Source: Limnanthes douglasii subsp. nivea
Lineage: Eukaryota; Streptophyta; Magnoliopsida; Brassicales; Limnanthaceae
Length of the DNA stretch: 64,000 nucleotides
Direction: 5' to 3'
NCBI GenBank assembly: GCA_036936605.1
Contig: JAUPFV010000001.1
Location: forward strand, 154,537,187-154,601,186
Shown: positions 23,746-33,238 of the stretch, piece by piece
Position numbering within the stretch: position 1 is the first letter of the stretch
How the letters are laid out: the number at the start of each line of letters is the position of its first letter
Made by a program: the position numbers and the translations under genes
Notes under the pieces: model-generated
The model's input: only the letters and a program-made list of their open reading frames with translations
Databases searched by the model: none
What the model was told of the DNA's origin: nothing

Positions 23746-24388
23746 CTTGATTTTTTTTTAAATCGAGTTCTTTGAACTCGATATCCAAACTCATAAATTT
23801 AAAAAAAATTAAAATTTTACCTTTGAAATTCGATAGACTACTTCAAGTGGGGGCTATGGTTTTTTTCTCGGTTAGAAGAGAAGAATTGAGTATAATTTTA
23901 ACTTGAAGGTTGTGTACTTGTATCATATATATGGTGGCTAGGGTTTATGGGTGTATTGATGGTGGACATAAATTAATTGAGTGGATTGCTCGAAACAATT
24001 AGGAAAGAAGGTAAAAAAGATAAATATGATGTTTGGTGTAAAAAATTTATAAAAAAAATCTTTATGAAGGAAATGACAAAGTGGAGTATTTTTTTTTTTG
24101 AAATATGGAGGAAATAATAGATCTTATGTGAAATAGTTTCACCTTTACTTTTTTTTTGTCTCATAGTATATTGTTAAAAAATATTTTCATTTTTTATTAG
24201 ATATTGTTTTAATATATCAATATAAAATTTAATATTATTTATTATTTTCATCAATTAAATTTATTTTTATTTAATTTTGTATAAACATAAAAAGTGATTA
24301 TAATATTTTTAATACTTGTACCCAATTTTAAAACCAAATATATTATAAAAACGACCGTGTATATATTTTTGGTGACAAAATCTTTCAA
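23746..24388. other. AT-rich spacer
   Basis: No gene supported. Contains many poly-T/poly-A runs. Confidence 0.4.
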
Positions 24389-24601
24389 GGGGGTAGCCGA
24401 GTTGGTTGAGTATGACATTCTTATGACCAAAAGGTCATGAGTTCGAGTCCCTCTACATACGTTTTCTCGGCTGAGCCTGTCACCTTGTGTGGTTTACCTT
24501 CTGGCGTTGGTTTGCAGGCTATCGCGTCAGACTGAGGGTTTACCCTGTGCGCACTCATTGCACTCTGAGTAGCGGTTGCGGGTTCCCTCCGAAAAAAAAA
24601 A
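24389..24601 (+). mobile_element. tRNA-derived SINE, near full length
   Basis: The 5' part looks like a tRNA gene: GGGGGTAGCCGAGTTGG contains the polymerase III A box (TAGCCGAGTTGG, 24394-24405), and GGTCATGAGTTCGAGTCCC contains the B box (GTTCGAGTCC, 24441-24450). A non-tRNA body follows (CTCGGCTGAGCCTGTCACC, GTGTGGTTTACC, GGCGTTGG), with an end GCGGGTTCCCTCCG and a run of A. A GTGACA on each side may be part of a target-site duplication. A second, truncated, reverse copy at 47360-47524 confirms a dispersed family. It is non-autonomous and would borrow a LINE's enzymes. Confidence 0.85.
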
Positions 24602-25194
24602 GAGTGACAGACTAGCCATTTTAATTTTTTTTTATAAATATAAGGGAAATTGCATCTTAAGTACCTACTCAACTATTATACTGCTATCTAATACTAAAGT
24701 TTCCTTTTATTACTACTTAAACCCATCTCAACTATTTAACTCATATTTAATACCCAACATTTTTTTTAATACCTACAATACCATCTAGCCACTATATAAG
24801 GTCAATTTTATATTTTCTTCTCCCTTTCTAAATTTTTAACCCAATCAGATATATTAGTAGTAGCAAACTAAAATCCTAAACAAGACATTTTTTCTTTCTT
24901 TTTCTCTCTCCAATAAATCGTTCATATACCCAAACCTTCGAACTCCCAAACCCTCAACCTCCAGTCACCGTACTCTCTCACGTTCTTCACTAAAATTCTA
25001 CTGTCGACTGTCGTACCCTCCCTGAAACAAGTAACGACGAAGCCTTCCATCACTCATCGTTGAGTTTATGTCGGCCGGTGAAAAAACGATACGGGTTACA
25101 AAGATTAAGTATAATTTTCTCTCGAAAAGTGCATGTTGGTGTGTTTTTGGGCTTGAAACAATAAATAGACTAGGAATTATTGTTGTTCAGGCAT

Positions 25195-25545
25195 GCATGA
25201 TAGAGGATGCGAGTTGTTTGGAAGAGGATGTGAATTGTTTGGAAGAGGATGCGTGATACAGGTTAAATTTTTTACATTTGTAATAATGTGAATTGTTTGT
25301 AACAGACACAACGAGAGTTGTTTGGTATTATGTTAATCTAAAATGTTAATCGTTGTTTAACTAGTTATATACTAATTTTTAGTATATTCAATGTTGATTT
25401 TGAACGTGACACAATATATAGACTAGGATTTTTAGGTGTCCATGCATTCATGACAGAGATGCGAGTTGTTTGGGGAATTCATACGAATTGTGTTAAATAA
25501 GTATGCGAGTTGTCTACATTATGTTGAGAAACTGGGAGTTGTAAT
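25195..25545 (+). repeat. Forward GAGTTGTTTGG repeats (opposite arm of the array)
   Basis: GATGCGAGTTGTTTGGAAGA-type words occur at about 25207, 25227, 25310, 25447 and 25501. They are the reverse complement of the CAAACAACTC core of the array that follows, so the element's interior is itself an inverted arrangement of one motif. A 62-codon frame at 25068-25256 runs through it; I do not call it a gene. Confidence 0.6.
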
Positions 25546-25548
25546 AGA

Positions 25549-26420
25549 GTTGCAAACAACTCTCAAATAATAGAGTTGCAAACAACTCTCAGATTATAGA
25601 GTTGAAACAACTCTTAAATAATAGAGTTGAAAACAACTCCCAATATAGAGTTGCAAACAACTCTCAGATTATAGTTGCAAAAAAAACTCAAATAATAGAG
25701 TTGCAAACAACTTTCAGATTATAGAGTCACAAACAACTCTCAGATTATAGTTGCAAACTCTCAGATAATAGATTTGCAGACAACTCTCAGATTACAAATG
25801 CAAACAACTCTCAAATTATAAAGTCACAAACAACTCTCATATTATAGTTGTAAACAACTCTCAGATTATAGTTGCAAACAACTCTCAAGTTATAGAGTCA
25901 TAAGCAACTCTCCAATTATAGTTCCAAACAACTCTCATATTATAGAGTCACAAACAAGTCTCAGGTTAGTACTGGTACTGACATTGCGAATTGATAATAG
26001 AGTTGCAAACAACTCTCAAATAATAGAGTTGAAAACAACTCCTAGTATAGAGTTACAAACAACTTTAAGATTATAGAGTCACAAACAACTCTCAGATAAT
26101 AAACAAACAACTTTCATAAGGGAAAAACAACAAAACTACCTTATAGCTGCAAATAAATCTTAGATTATAGTTGCAAACAACTCTCAGATATGTTTTAAAA
26201 CAACTCTCAGATATGTTTTTCAAGCAAGTCTCAGTTTATAGTTGCAAACAACTCTCAAATTATAGAGTCACAAACAACTCTCAGATTATACTTGCAAACA
26301 ACTATCAGATTATAGAGTCACAAACAACTCTCAGATTATAGTTACAAACAACTCTCAGATTATAGAGTCACAAACAACTCTTATGTATGTTTTTTAAACA
26401 ACTCTCAGGTTAGTACTGGT
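25549..26420 (-). repeat. CAAACAACTCTCAG tandem array, left block
   Basis: Roughly 35 degenerate units alternate between ATTATAGTTG-CAAACAACTCTCAG (24 bp) and ATTATAGAGTCA-CAAACAACTCTCAG (26 bp), giving an approximately 50-bp higher-order unit in places. Each unit holds the partial palindrome GTTGCAAACAAC. The array ends at a GGTTAGTACTGGTxCTGA-type word that also occurs at about 25965. Confidence 0.85.
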
Positions 26421-26670
26421 GCTGATATTGCGAATTGCTTTACCCAACGATGAAACGAGAGCTGTTTGCATGTGCTTCTCATGAGTCTCTACAACCGAGG
26501 GAATGCAAATTGTTTATATATTACTCCTCTGATAGTTGTTTGAAAACAGATTAAGAGAATTCTTTGTAACTGTGAACTGAGAATTGTTTGCAAAATATCA
26601 ATGCTTCATAAACTTTTTACACTGATCAAAAGTTTATACCAGAAAAGAGATTACATAGCCATAATAGGCT

Positions 26671-26997
26671 TTATGCACTAAACACTTCCAAAAACATGGC
26701 ATTTACATTGTCCGTCGTTATCTTCGCCAGCTTTGGCCCAAAACGGAAGGCGTCTTGCTCGACCGGGAACATCTCTATAATCAACTGAATGTTTGCATAA
26801 AACTTCACCTTTGCTAACTGCCCTTCCCGGAGGTCGAATGTCGCCTTTAAAAGCGTGTAAAATGGTGTGTTTCTCGTAGCTTCGATGTGAGGAGAAGTAA
26901 TATTGTTCTTTCTCAACAGTGTCATAAGGCTCAACAATCCGGACCTGTAGAAGTTTGGTTTCGTGGTCATATTTTCTGCAAAAACATAAATCAGCAA
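26671..26997 (-). CDS. Hypothetical ORF inside the MULE-like element
   Basis: A 108-codon open frame on - (from RSGLLSLMTLLRKNNITSPH to NAMFLEVFSA). The stretch has normal base composition, unlike the flanking array. A second - frame is open over the same interval (to 27082), so the coding frame is not settled. Just upstream on - there is a TTTATGTTTTTGCAG that would serve as a 3' splice site at about 26975. I do not recognise the protein. It could be a captured host exon (Pack-MULE style) or chance. Confidence 0.3.
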   Translation of the reverse strand: MLIYVFAENMTTKPNFYRSGLLSLMTLLRKNNITSPHIEATRNTPFYTLLKATFDLREGQLAKVKFYANIQLIIEMFPVEQDAFRFGPKLAKITTDNVNAMFLEVFSA

Positions 26998-27039
26998 CTA
27001 TATATAACAAACAACTCCCATAAGGGAACAACAACGCAA

Positions 27040-27455
27040 TTACCTTATAATTGCAAACAACTTTCAAATTATAGAGTTGCAAACAACTCTCAAATTATAA
27101 ATTTGCAAACAACTCTCAGATATGTTTCCAAACAACTCTCAGATAACAGTTGCAAACAGCTCTCAGATTATAGAGTCGCAAATAACTCTCAGATAATAAA
27201 CAAACAACTTCCATAAAGGGACAACAACAAAACTACCTTATAGCTGCAAACAACTCTCAGATTATAGTTGCAAATAAATCTCAGATATGTTTTTTAAACA
27301 AGTCTCAGTTTATAGTTGCAAACAACTCTCAAATATGTTTCCAAACAACTCTCATATTATAGTTGCAAACAACTCTCAGATTATATTTTTCAACAACTCT
27401 CAGGTATGTTTTTGAAACAACTCTTAGGTATTTTTTGTCCAACAACTCTCAAGTT
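27040..27455 (-). repeat. CAAACAACTCTCAG tandem array, right block
   Basis: Same repeat family as 25549-26420, with more TATGTTTxxAAACAACTCTC variants. About 15 units. It is separated from the left block by the ORF-bearing stretch. Confidence 0.85.
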
Positions 27456-27877
27456 AGTACTCTTAGATAAACCTAGAAACTAAAGTACCCACTAACGATC
27501 ATAACTGCGTGATTCAGTACAAATAAGCAAATTCGATCGTAAAAAAATAGCAACATGTACTTGGAAATCACCAAAAACGCAAAAAAAGAAGACATTTTCG
27601 AAAGTCGAGACGTACCTGGTTACTGTAACTCGTGTTTTCTTCACCGGCCGGTGTAAACTAAACGGCAAGTCGTCGAATGACTCGTGCTTACTTGTTTCAG
27701 GGAGGATACGACGATTGAGGATCGAGAATCAGTGAAGAACGAGAGAATTTTGAGTGGAGGAGTTCAGAGGTTTTTTGTGTGAAGAGGGAAGTCGAACGGT
27801 TTGTTTCTGGTTTCTAAAAAAAATAAAGTGTGTTTTGTGGGTTGATGGAATCTTGGAGAAATAGATTTGAAGAGAAA

Positions 27878-27892
<15 letters not shown>

Positions 27893-27939
<47 letters not shown>
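27893..27939. repeat. (TA)n microsatellite
   Basis: About 23 TA units within the right arm of the MULE-like element, at the place where the related copies have shorter TATATA runs. Apparent ORFs rich in Ile-Tyr are artefacts of it. Confidence 0.95.
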
Positions 27940-27943
<4 letters not shown>

Positions 27944-28042
27944 GAAGGTATTTTTGTCTAAATTTAAGATGAAAATACAAATTAACACTATTCTAATTTT
28001 ATATACTAGTTAGTTGAATAAGTATTTACGTATACTTTTCCG

Positions 28043-28456
28043 TTCAAATGTTACTTCTGAAAATACTTTAAAATCCTAAGTCTAACCGAATTTTAAACCG
28101 TTTGATGGAGATGCTCTAAGAAGTCCAGATCTAGGTAGAAATACATGTTGCTTCCTAATATAAGTACATGTTAATGATTTATAACCAGTAGTACAGACAA
28201 GAATTTCATGTCCAAAATCCAGATTCGAAAGTAAAAAATATCCCTATTAGAATCGTGGTCGAGTCCGAGTTTTGATTTTCGGATAAACCGGTCAGGTTCG
28301 GGGATTAAAAAGTGATCAATTTAGGTAGGAAAATCCAACTCGGGTACAGATAAAACAAAAATACATGGAAATTGAAGTTCATTACAACAAGTTAAAGACA
28401 TAGGCTAAAACCAGGTCCTTCAGGTTTATATGAATAAAAACGGGTTAGGATTGGGA
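28043..28456. other. Spacer between the MULE-like element and the IleRS pseudogene
   Basis: No exon could be recognised although the IleRS gene should continue to the left; its N-terminal exons, including the HIGH motif, are not here. Confidence 0.45.
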
Positions 28457-28470
28457 TATGGACTACTACT

Positions 28471-28728
28471 TGTTAGAATTATTTAGAAGCTTTTATTTTC
28501 TGTTAACAGTGTGTGTCTTTTGGTTGTCCTCTGAAACAGGCTTTACTTTACTTGTATCTTTTATTTAACTTGTGTCAGTCACTTAACGTGTGTTAGTGAC
28601 CTTTATATGTATTTAAACAAGCATTTTTATTGAATGAATTAAGCCTTCTCTTTTCACATCCAAGTAACTCCTCTGCCTCTCTCATTTTCGTTTACTCTCA
28701 CCTTAAACCTTTGTCTTCTGCACTAACA
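28471..28728 (+). repeat. 5' LTR of the copia element
   Basis: 258 bp, TGTTAGAATT...CACTAACA. TATATGTATTTAAAC near 28605 could serve as TATA box. Identical to 32981-33238 except one base. Confidence 0.97.
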
Positions 28729-28731
28729 AAG

Positions 28732-28743
28732 TGGTACCAGAGC
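28732..28743 (+). promoter_or_regulatory. Primer-binding site of the copia element
   Basis: TGGTACCAGAGC starts three bases after the LTR. It is one base from TGGTATCAGAGC, the complement of the 3' end of initiator tRNA-Met that primes most plant copia elements. Confidence 0.9.
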
Positions 28744-28772
28744 CCTCTTCTTAAGGGACTTGTGAGATTAAA

Positions 28773-31700
28773 ATGGAAAGAGAATTTTCAATCGCTGGAC
28801 CACCAGTCTTCGATGGAGACAATTATCAAATGTGGGCAGTTCGTATGGAGACTTACTTGGAAGCTTTAGATCTTTGGGAAGCAGTAGAAGAGGATTACGA
28901 AATCCCTCAACTTCCAGCAAACCCTACTATGGCACAGATCAAAGCACATAAGGAAAAGAAGACGAGAAAATCAAAGGCAAAAGCTTGTCTATTTGCAGCA
29001 GTATCTCAAATGATTTTCACACGAATTATGTCCCTCAAAACAGCCAAAGAAATTTGGGATTACCTCAAGGCTGAGTACGAAGGAGATGAAAGGATTCGTG
29101 GAATGAAGGTCCTAAATTTAATTAGGGATTTTGAGTTGCAGAAGATGAAGGAGTCTGAGTGCGTGAAGCAGTACTCTGACAGACTTCTCAACATTGCCAA
29201 CAAGGTGAGATTGCTTGGGTCTGAGTTAACAGACTCCAGGATTGTCGAAAAAATATTGGTGACTGTTCCAGAGAGGTTCGAAGCCACCATCACTACTTTG
29301 GAGAACACCAAAGATCTGTCAAATATCTCCCTTACAGAGCTCTTAAATGCCTTGCAAGCACAAGAGCAGAGAAGGTCTATGAGGCAAGAAGAAGTGATTG
29401 AAGGTGCCTTACCTGTAAAGCATGAAGACAACAACAGGTATAAAAAAACAAACTTCAAAAATCACTGGAAGAATGGAGATTCATCTAACAATTTTCAGAA
29501 AAGAAAAGAAGCAGATGTCAGAAAATCCTACCCGCCTTGCCGTCATTGTAAAATCAAAGGTCATCCACCACACAGATGTTGGAGGAGACCTGATGCTAAA
29601 TGCTCCAAGTGTAATCAAGTTGGACATGAAGCTGCAATTTGTAAAGTAAAAGGTCAGAAGCAGATGCAGGAAGCAGATGCACGTGTAGCTGATCAAGAAG
29701 AAGAAGATCAACTGTTTGTGGTCACTTGTTTTTCAAGCAGAGAATCCAGTGAAAGCTGGTTGATTGACAGTGGGTGCACAAATCATATGACATATGATAA
29801 AGAACTCTTTGAAGAATTAAAAGATACCGAAGTCAAGAGAGTGAGGATCGGAAATGGTGAACACCTAGAAGTCAAGGGAAAAGGTACAGTAGCTATAACA
29901 AGCTACAGAGGTACGAAGTTTATTTCAGATGTTTTATTTGTTCCGAAAATTGATCAAAATCTGTTAAGCGTTGGTCAATTGCTTGATAAAGGCTATAAAG
30001 TGTTGTTTGAGAACAAACAGTGCTTGATCAAAGATGCTAGCAGCAAAGACTTGTTCAATGTTGAAATGAAAGCAAAAAGTTTTGCTCTAAATCCAATGGA
30101 AAAGGAGCAGATGGCTTTTAAATCCAGACTTTGTGCTACTGAGATTTGGCATAAAAGACTTGGGCATTTTCATCATCGAGGGCTGCTTCATATGCAGTCA
30201 AAGAAGCTGGTTGAAGGACTCACAGACATTGATGATGACATGCCTCATTGTCGGGCTTGTAATTTTGGGAAGCAGCACAGACGACCATTTCCAAAACAAG
30301 CATGGAGAGCCTCGAGAAAGCTACAGCTGGTTCATACCGATCTTTGCGGTCCTCAACGAACACCATCATTAAATGGTAATCTCTATTACATCATTTTTAT
30401 TGATGATCTAATAAGAATGTGTTGGATTTATTTCTTAAAGAAAAAAACAGAAGTTGCTGGTGTGTTTTGGAAATTTAAATCAAGAGTTGAGAATGAAAGT
30501 GGATGCTTGATTCAGACTATAAGGTCTGATAATGGTGGAGAATACACTTCGGAAACTTTTAACAGGTTTTGTGAAGATGCTGGAATTGAACATCAATTGA
30601 CAGCTCCATATTCTCCTCAACAAAATGGAGCCAGTGAAAGAAGAAATCGATTTATAATGGAGATGACGAGATGCATGCTTCATGAAAAAAATCTTCCAAA
30701 ATGCTTTTGGGGAGAAGCAGCAAACACTGCTGTGTTCTTGCAAAATCGAATTCCGACGAAAGCTGTAAAAGACTTGACACCATTTGAAGCTTGGTATGGT
30801 TACAAACCTTCTTTAAAGTTTCTTAGAATATTTGGCTGCCTTTGTTTCACTTATATTCCACTGGTCAAGCGAGATAAGCTTGATAAAAGGGCAGAAGCCG
30901 GAGTTTTTATTGGGTATAACAGTATATCCAAAGCTTATAAAATTTTCCAGCCACTTACTGGTCGAGTTATAGTGAGTCGAGATGTTCATTTTATTGAAAA
31001 TGAGCAATGGAATTGGGAAGAATCAACCAAGGTGAACCAGATTTTTCATTCACAGAACAGTTCAATCAATGGTAGCATGATAGAAGAAGAAGTTCCTAGA
31101 GATGAGGGGCAAGATGTTTCAGTTGATGATGCTCCGTTAAGAGGTACTAGGTCTCTGTCTAATATTTATCAAAGGTGTAATGTAGCTGTCTGTGAACCTA
31201 CAGGGTTCTGTGATGCAAAAGACAGTCAGCATTGGATGGCTGCAATGCAGGAGGAGCTGTCGATGATCGTAAAAAATAAAACTTGGGAGTTGGTTGATCG
31301 ACCTCTAAACAGAAAAATAATTGGTGTAAAATGGGTTTTCAGAACAAAACTAAATCCTGATGGTTCAATTAACAGATTCATAGCAAGACTTGTTGTAAAA
31401 GGATATGCACAAGTGTTTGGAGTGGACTATTCGGAAACATTTGCACCTGTTGCTAGGCTTGACACTGTAAGATTACTGCTTGCTCTTGCTGCTCAAAATA
31501 GTTGGAAAGTGTTCCAACTTGATGTTAAATCTGCGTTCTTAAATGGAGACTTGCAAGAAGAAATTTTTGTTGAACAGCCTGAAGGTTTTGTAAACAGAGG
31601 GAATGAAGATAAAGTCTATTTGTTAAAAAAGGCTTTATACGGCCTAAAACAGGCTCCGCGAGCATGGTACAGCAAGATTGATGATCATTTGGTGGGTCTT

Positions 31701-32669
31701 GGCTTTCGCAAAAGTCAATCTGAACTCACATTGTATGTCAAGAATGAAGGTACAAATACCTTAATCATTTATCTTTATGTAGATGATTTGTTAATTACAG
31801 GAAACAGCCTTGACCAAATTAATCAGTTTAAACTCGAAATGGAAGAGTTTTTCGAAATGACAGACCTTGGTTTGATGTCATACTTCCTCGGCATTGAGAT
31901 CAAACAAAGCCAAGATGAAGTGTTCATATGTCAAGGAACATATGCAAAGCAGATACTTAAAAAATTTCAAATGGAAGATTGCAAAGCAATGAATACTCCT
32001 ATGAATCAAAAGGAGAAGCTGGTCAAAGATGATGGTTCTGCTAAGGTTATTGAAGATGAGTTCAGGAGTTTGGTAGGTTGTTTGATGTATTTGACAGCAA
32101 CCAGACCGGACATATTAAATGCTGTAAGTATTCTCTCCAGATTCATGTTTTGTCCCAACGAAACTCACATGACAGCAGCGAAAAGAGTTATCAGATACGT
32201 AAAGGGGACTTGGAATTATGGAGTTAAGTTTTTGAAGCAGAAAAATATGAAACTAATTGGTTTTTCTGACAGTGATTGGGGCGGCTCGATTGATGATATG
32301 AAAAGTACATCAGGTTACTGTTTTTCCCTCGGATCAGGTATATTCTCTTGGAGTTCAAGAAAGCAGGAAACAGTAGCTCAATCCACTGCTGAAGCAGAAT
32401 TTATAGCTGCTGCAGCTACTGTTAATCAAGCTATTTGGTTAAGGAAACTTCTAGTTGATCTAAAGATGGAGCAAGAACAAAGAACTGAAATTCTAGTTGA
32501 TAATCAGGCTGCCATTGCGATCTCAAACAATCCGGTCTTTCATGGAAAGACTAAGCACTTCAATATCAAGCTATTCTTTGTTCGAGAAGTTCAAAAGAGT
32601 GGTGATGTGAGTCTGCGTTACTGCAAATCTGACAAATTGCAGATATTTTCACTAAACCTCTGCCACTAA
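28773..32669 (+). CDS. Copia Gag-Pol polyprotein, C-terminus frameshifted
   Basis: 1298 codons in one frame. Gag: UBN2-like N-terminus (about 1-215), then two zinc knuckles CX2CX4HX4C (CRHCKIKGHPPHRC near 256, CSKCNQVGHEAAIC near 277). Protease: WLIDSGCTNHM near 330. Integrase: GKQHRRPFP, HTDLCGP (first Asp, near 522), RSDNGGEY (second Asp, near 584), NGASERRN (Glu). RT: KWVFRTKLNPDG, FQLDVKSAFLNGDL, LKKALYGLKQAPRAW, YLYVDDLLITG (near 1002). RNase H: GFSDSDWGGSIDD (near 1165), STAEAEF, LVDNQAAIAI. The usual ending ADIFTKPLP...GGCSF is present but out of frame because an A is missing in the GACAAATTGCAG run, so the last codons read LQIFSLNLCH. Catalytic residues look intact. Confidence 0.97.
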   Translation: MEREFSIAGPPVFDGDNYQMWAVRMETYLEALDLWEAVEEDYEIPQLPANPTMAQIKAHKEKKTRKSKAKACLFAAVSQMIFTRIMSLKTAKEIWDYLKAEYEGDERIRGMKVLNLIRDFELQKMKESECVKQYSDRLLNIANKVRLLGSELTDSRIVEKILVTVPERFEATITTLENTKDLSNISLTELLNALQAQEQRRSMRQEEVIEGALPVKHEDNNRYKKTNFKNHWKNGDSSNNFQKRKEADVRKSYPPCRHCKIKGHPPHRCWRRPDAKCSKCNQVGHEAAICKVKGQKQMQEADARVADQEEEDQLFVVTCFSSRESSESWLIDSGCTNHMTYDKELFEELKDTEVKRVRIGNGEHLEVKGKGTVAITSYRGTKFISDVLFVPKIDQNLLSVGQLLDKGYKVLFENKQCLIKDASSKDLFNVEMKAKSFALNPMEKEQMAFKSRLCATEIWHKRLGHFHHRGLLHMQSKKLVEGLTDIDDDMPHCRACNFGKQHRRPFPKQAWRASRKLQLVHTDLCGPQRTPSLNGNLYYIIFIDDLIRMCWIYFLKKKTEVAGVFWKFKSRVENESGCLIQTIRSDNGGEYTSETFNRFCEDAGIEHQLTAPYSPQQNGASERRNRFIMEMTRCMLHEKNLPKCFWGEAANTAVFLQNRIPTKAVKDLTPFEAWYGYKPSLKFLRIFGCLCFTYIPLVKRDKLDKRAEAGVFIGYNSISKAYKIFQPLTGRVIVSRDVHFIENEQWNWEESTKVNQIFHSQNSSINGSMIEEEVPRDEGQDVSVDDAPLRGTRSLSNIYQRCNVAVCEPTGFCDAKDSQHWMAAMQEELSMIVKNKTWELVDRPLNRKIIGVKWVFRTKLNPDGSINRFIARLVVKGYAQVFGVDYSETFAPVARLDTVRLLLALAAQNSWKVFQLDVKSAFLNGDLQEEIFVEQPEGFVNRGNEDKVYLLKKALYGLKQAPRAWYSKIDDHLVGLGFRKSQSELTLYVKNEGTNTLIIYLYVDDLLITGNSLDQINQFKLEMEEFFEMTDLGLMSYFLGIEIKQSQDEVFICQGTYAKQILKKFQMEDCKAMNTPMNQKEKLVKDDGSAKVIEDEFRSLVGCLMYLTATRPDILNAVSILSRFMFCPNETHMTAAKRVIRYVKGTWNYGVKFLKQKNMKLIGFSDSDWGGSIDDMKSTSGYCFSLGSGIFSWSSRKQETVAQSTAEAEFIAAAATVNQAIWLRKLLVDLKMEQEQRTEILVDNQAAIAISNNPVFHGKTKHFNIKLFFVREVQKSGDVSLRYCKSDKLQIFSLNLCH

Positions 32670-33072
32670 GCAAGTTTGAAGATTTGAGAAAAAGACTTGG
32701 AGGTTGCAGCTTCTAAACAAGGAGGAGTGTTAGAATTATTTAGAAGCTTTTATTTTCTGTTAACAGTGTGTGTCTTTTGGTTGTCCTCTGAAGCAGGCTT
32801 TACTTTACTTGTATCTTTTCAAGCTATTCTTTGTTCGAGAAGTTCAAAAGAGTGGTGATGTGAGTCTGCGTTACTGCAAATCTGACAAATTGCAGATATT
32901 TTCACTAAACCTCTGCCACTAAGCAAGTTTGAAGATTTGAGAAAAAGACTTGGAGTTTGCAGCTTCTAAACAAGGAGGAGTGTTAGAATTATTTAGAAGC
33001 TTTTATTTTCTGTTAACAGTGTGTGTCTTTTGGTTGTCCTCTGAAGCAGGCTTTACTTTACTTGTATCTTTT
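32567..33072 (+). repeat. 253-bp tandem duplication at the copia 3' end
   Basis: 32567-32819 (end of RNase H, 3' untranslated part, polypurine tract and first 92 bases of LTR) is followed directly by its copy at 32820-33072. One base differs outside the LTR (GGAGGTTGC versus GGAGTTTGC). The result is a partial LTR (32728-32819) upstream of the complete one. Both copies carry the A deletion of the pol end. Confidence 0.97.
32719..32727 (+). promoter_or_regulatory. Polypurine tract of the copia element (first of two)
   Basis: AAGGAGGAG lies directly before the LTR start TGTTAG. The duplicate is at 32972-32980, before the complete 3' LTR; that one would prime plus-strand synthesis of a complete LTR. 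Confidence 0.85.
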
Positions 33073-33238
33073 ATTTAACTTGTGTCAGTCACTTAACGTG
33101 TGTTAGTGACCTTTATATGTATTTAAACAAGCATTTTTATTGAATGAATTAAGCCTTCTCTTTTCACATCCAAGTAACTCCTCTGCCTCTCTCATTTTCG
33201 TTTACTCTCACCTTAAACCTTTGTCTTCTGCACTAACA
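32981..33238 (+). repeat. Complete 3' LTR of the copia element
   Basis: 258 bp, one difference from the 5' LTR. Followed by the CTACT target duplication and then by exon sequence of the synthetase pseudogene (CCCTGGACTGTTCCAGCC). Confidence 0.97.

Larger units (their letters stand above)
24644..28042. mobile_element. Large MULE-like non-autonomous element with satellite-like core
   Basis: The left end (GGGAAATTGCATCTTAAGT, then ACCTACTCAACTATTATAC) matches the right end of the 430-bp element at 56431-56860 in reverse. The right end, in reverse (CGGAAAAGTATACGTAAATA and TTATTCAACTA), matches that element's left end. Inside, the two arms share about 90 bp in inverted orientation ending CCTCCCTGAAACAAGTA (left near 25030, right near 27690 in reverse). 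The core is a long array of CAAACAACTCTCAG repeats plus one ORF-bearing stretch. No target-site duplication is visible on this copy. Assignment to Mutator-like elements rests on the 9-bp duplication of the small copy. Confidence 0.65.
28471..33238 (+). mobile_element. Young Ty1/copia retrotransposon inserted in an IleRS exon
   Basis: Bounded by 258-bp LTRs starting TGTTAG and ending TAACA, with a perfect 5-bp duplication CTACT on both sides (28466-28470 and 33239-33243). It has a PBS, one long Gag-Pol ORF and a polypurine tract. Removing it restores TGG ACT ACT ACT CCC TGG in the synthetase. The outermost LTRs differ at one base (A/G within CTCTGAAxCAGG), so it is recent. A 253-bp tandem duplication lies at its 3' end. 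The order PR-INT-RT-RH proves copia type. Confidence 0.97.

Noticed and set aside
24389..24460. A functional tRNA gene
   Set aside because: A and B boxes are present, but the acceptor stem does not close and a SINE body with a tail follows; a second copy of the body exists at 47.4 kb.
25549..27455. CRISPR array
   Set aside because: Repeats are degenerate and contiguous without unique spacers, in a plant nuclear context; this is a satellite-like array in a transposon.
27729..27988. Ile/Tyr-rich ORFs
   Set aside because: Translations of the TA microsatellite.
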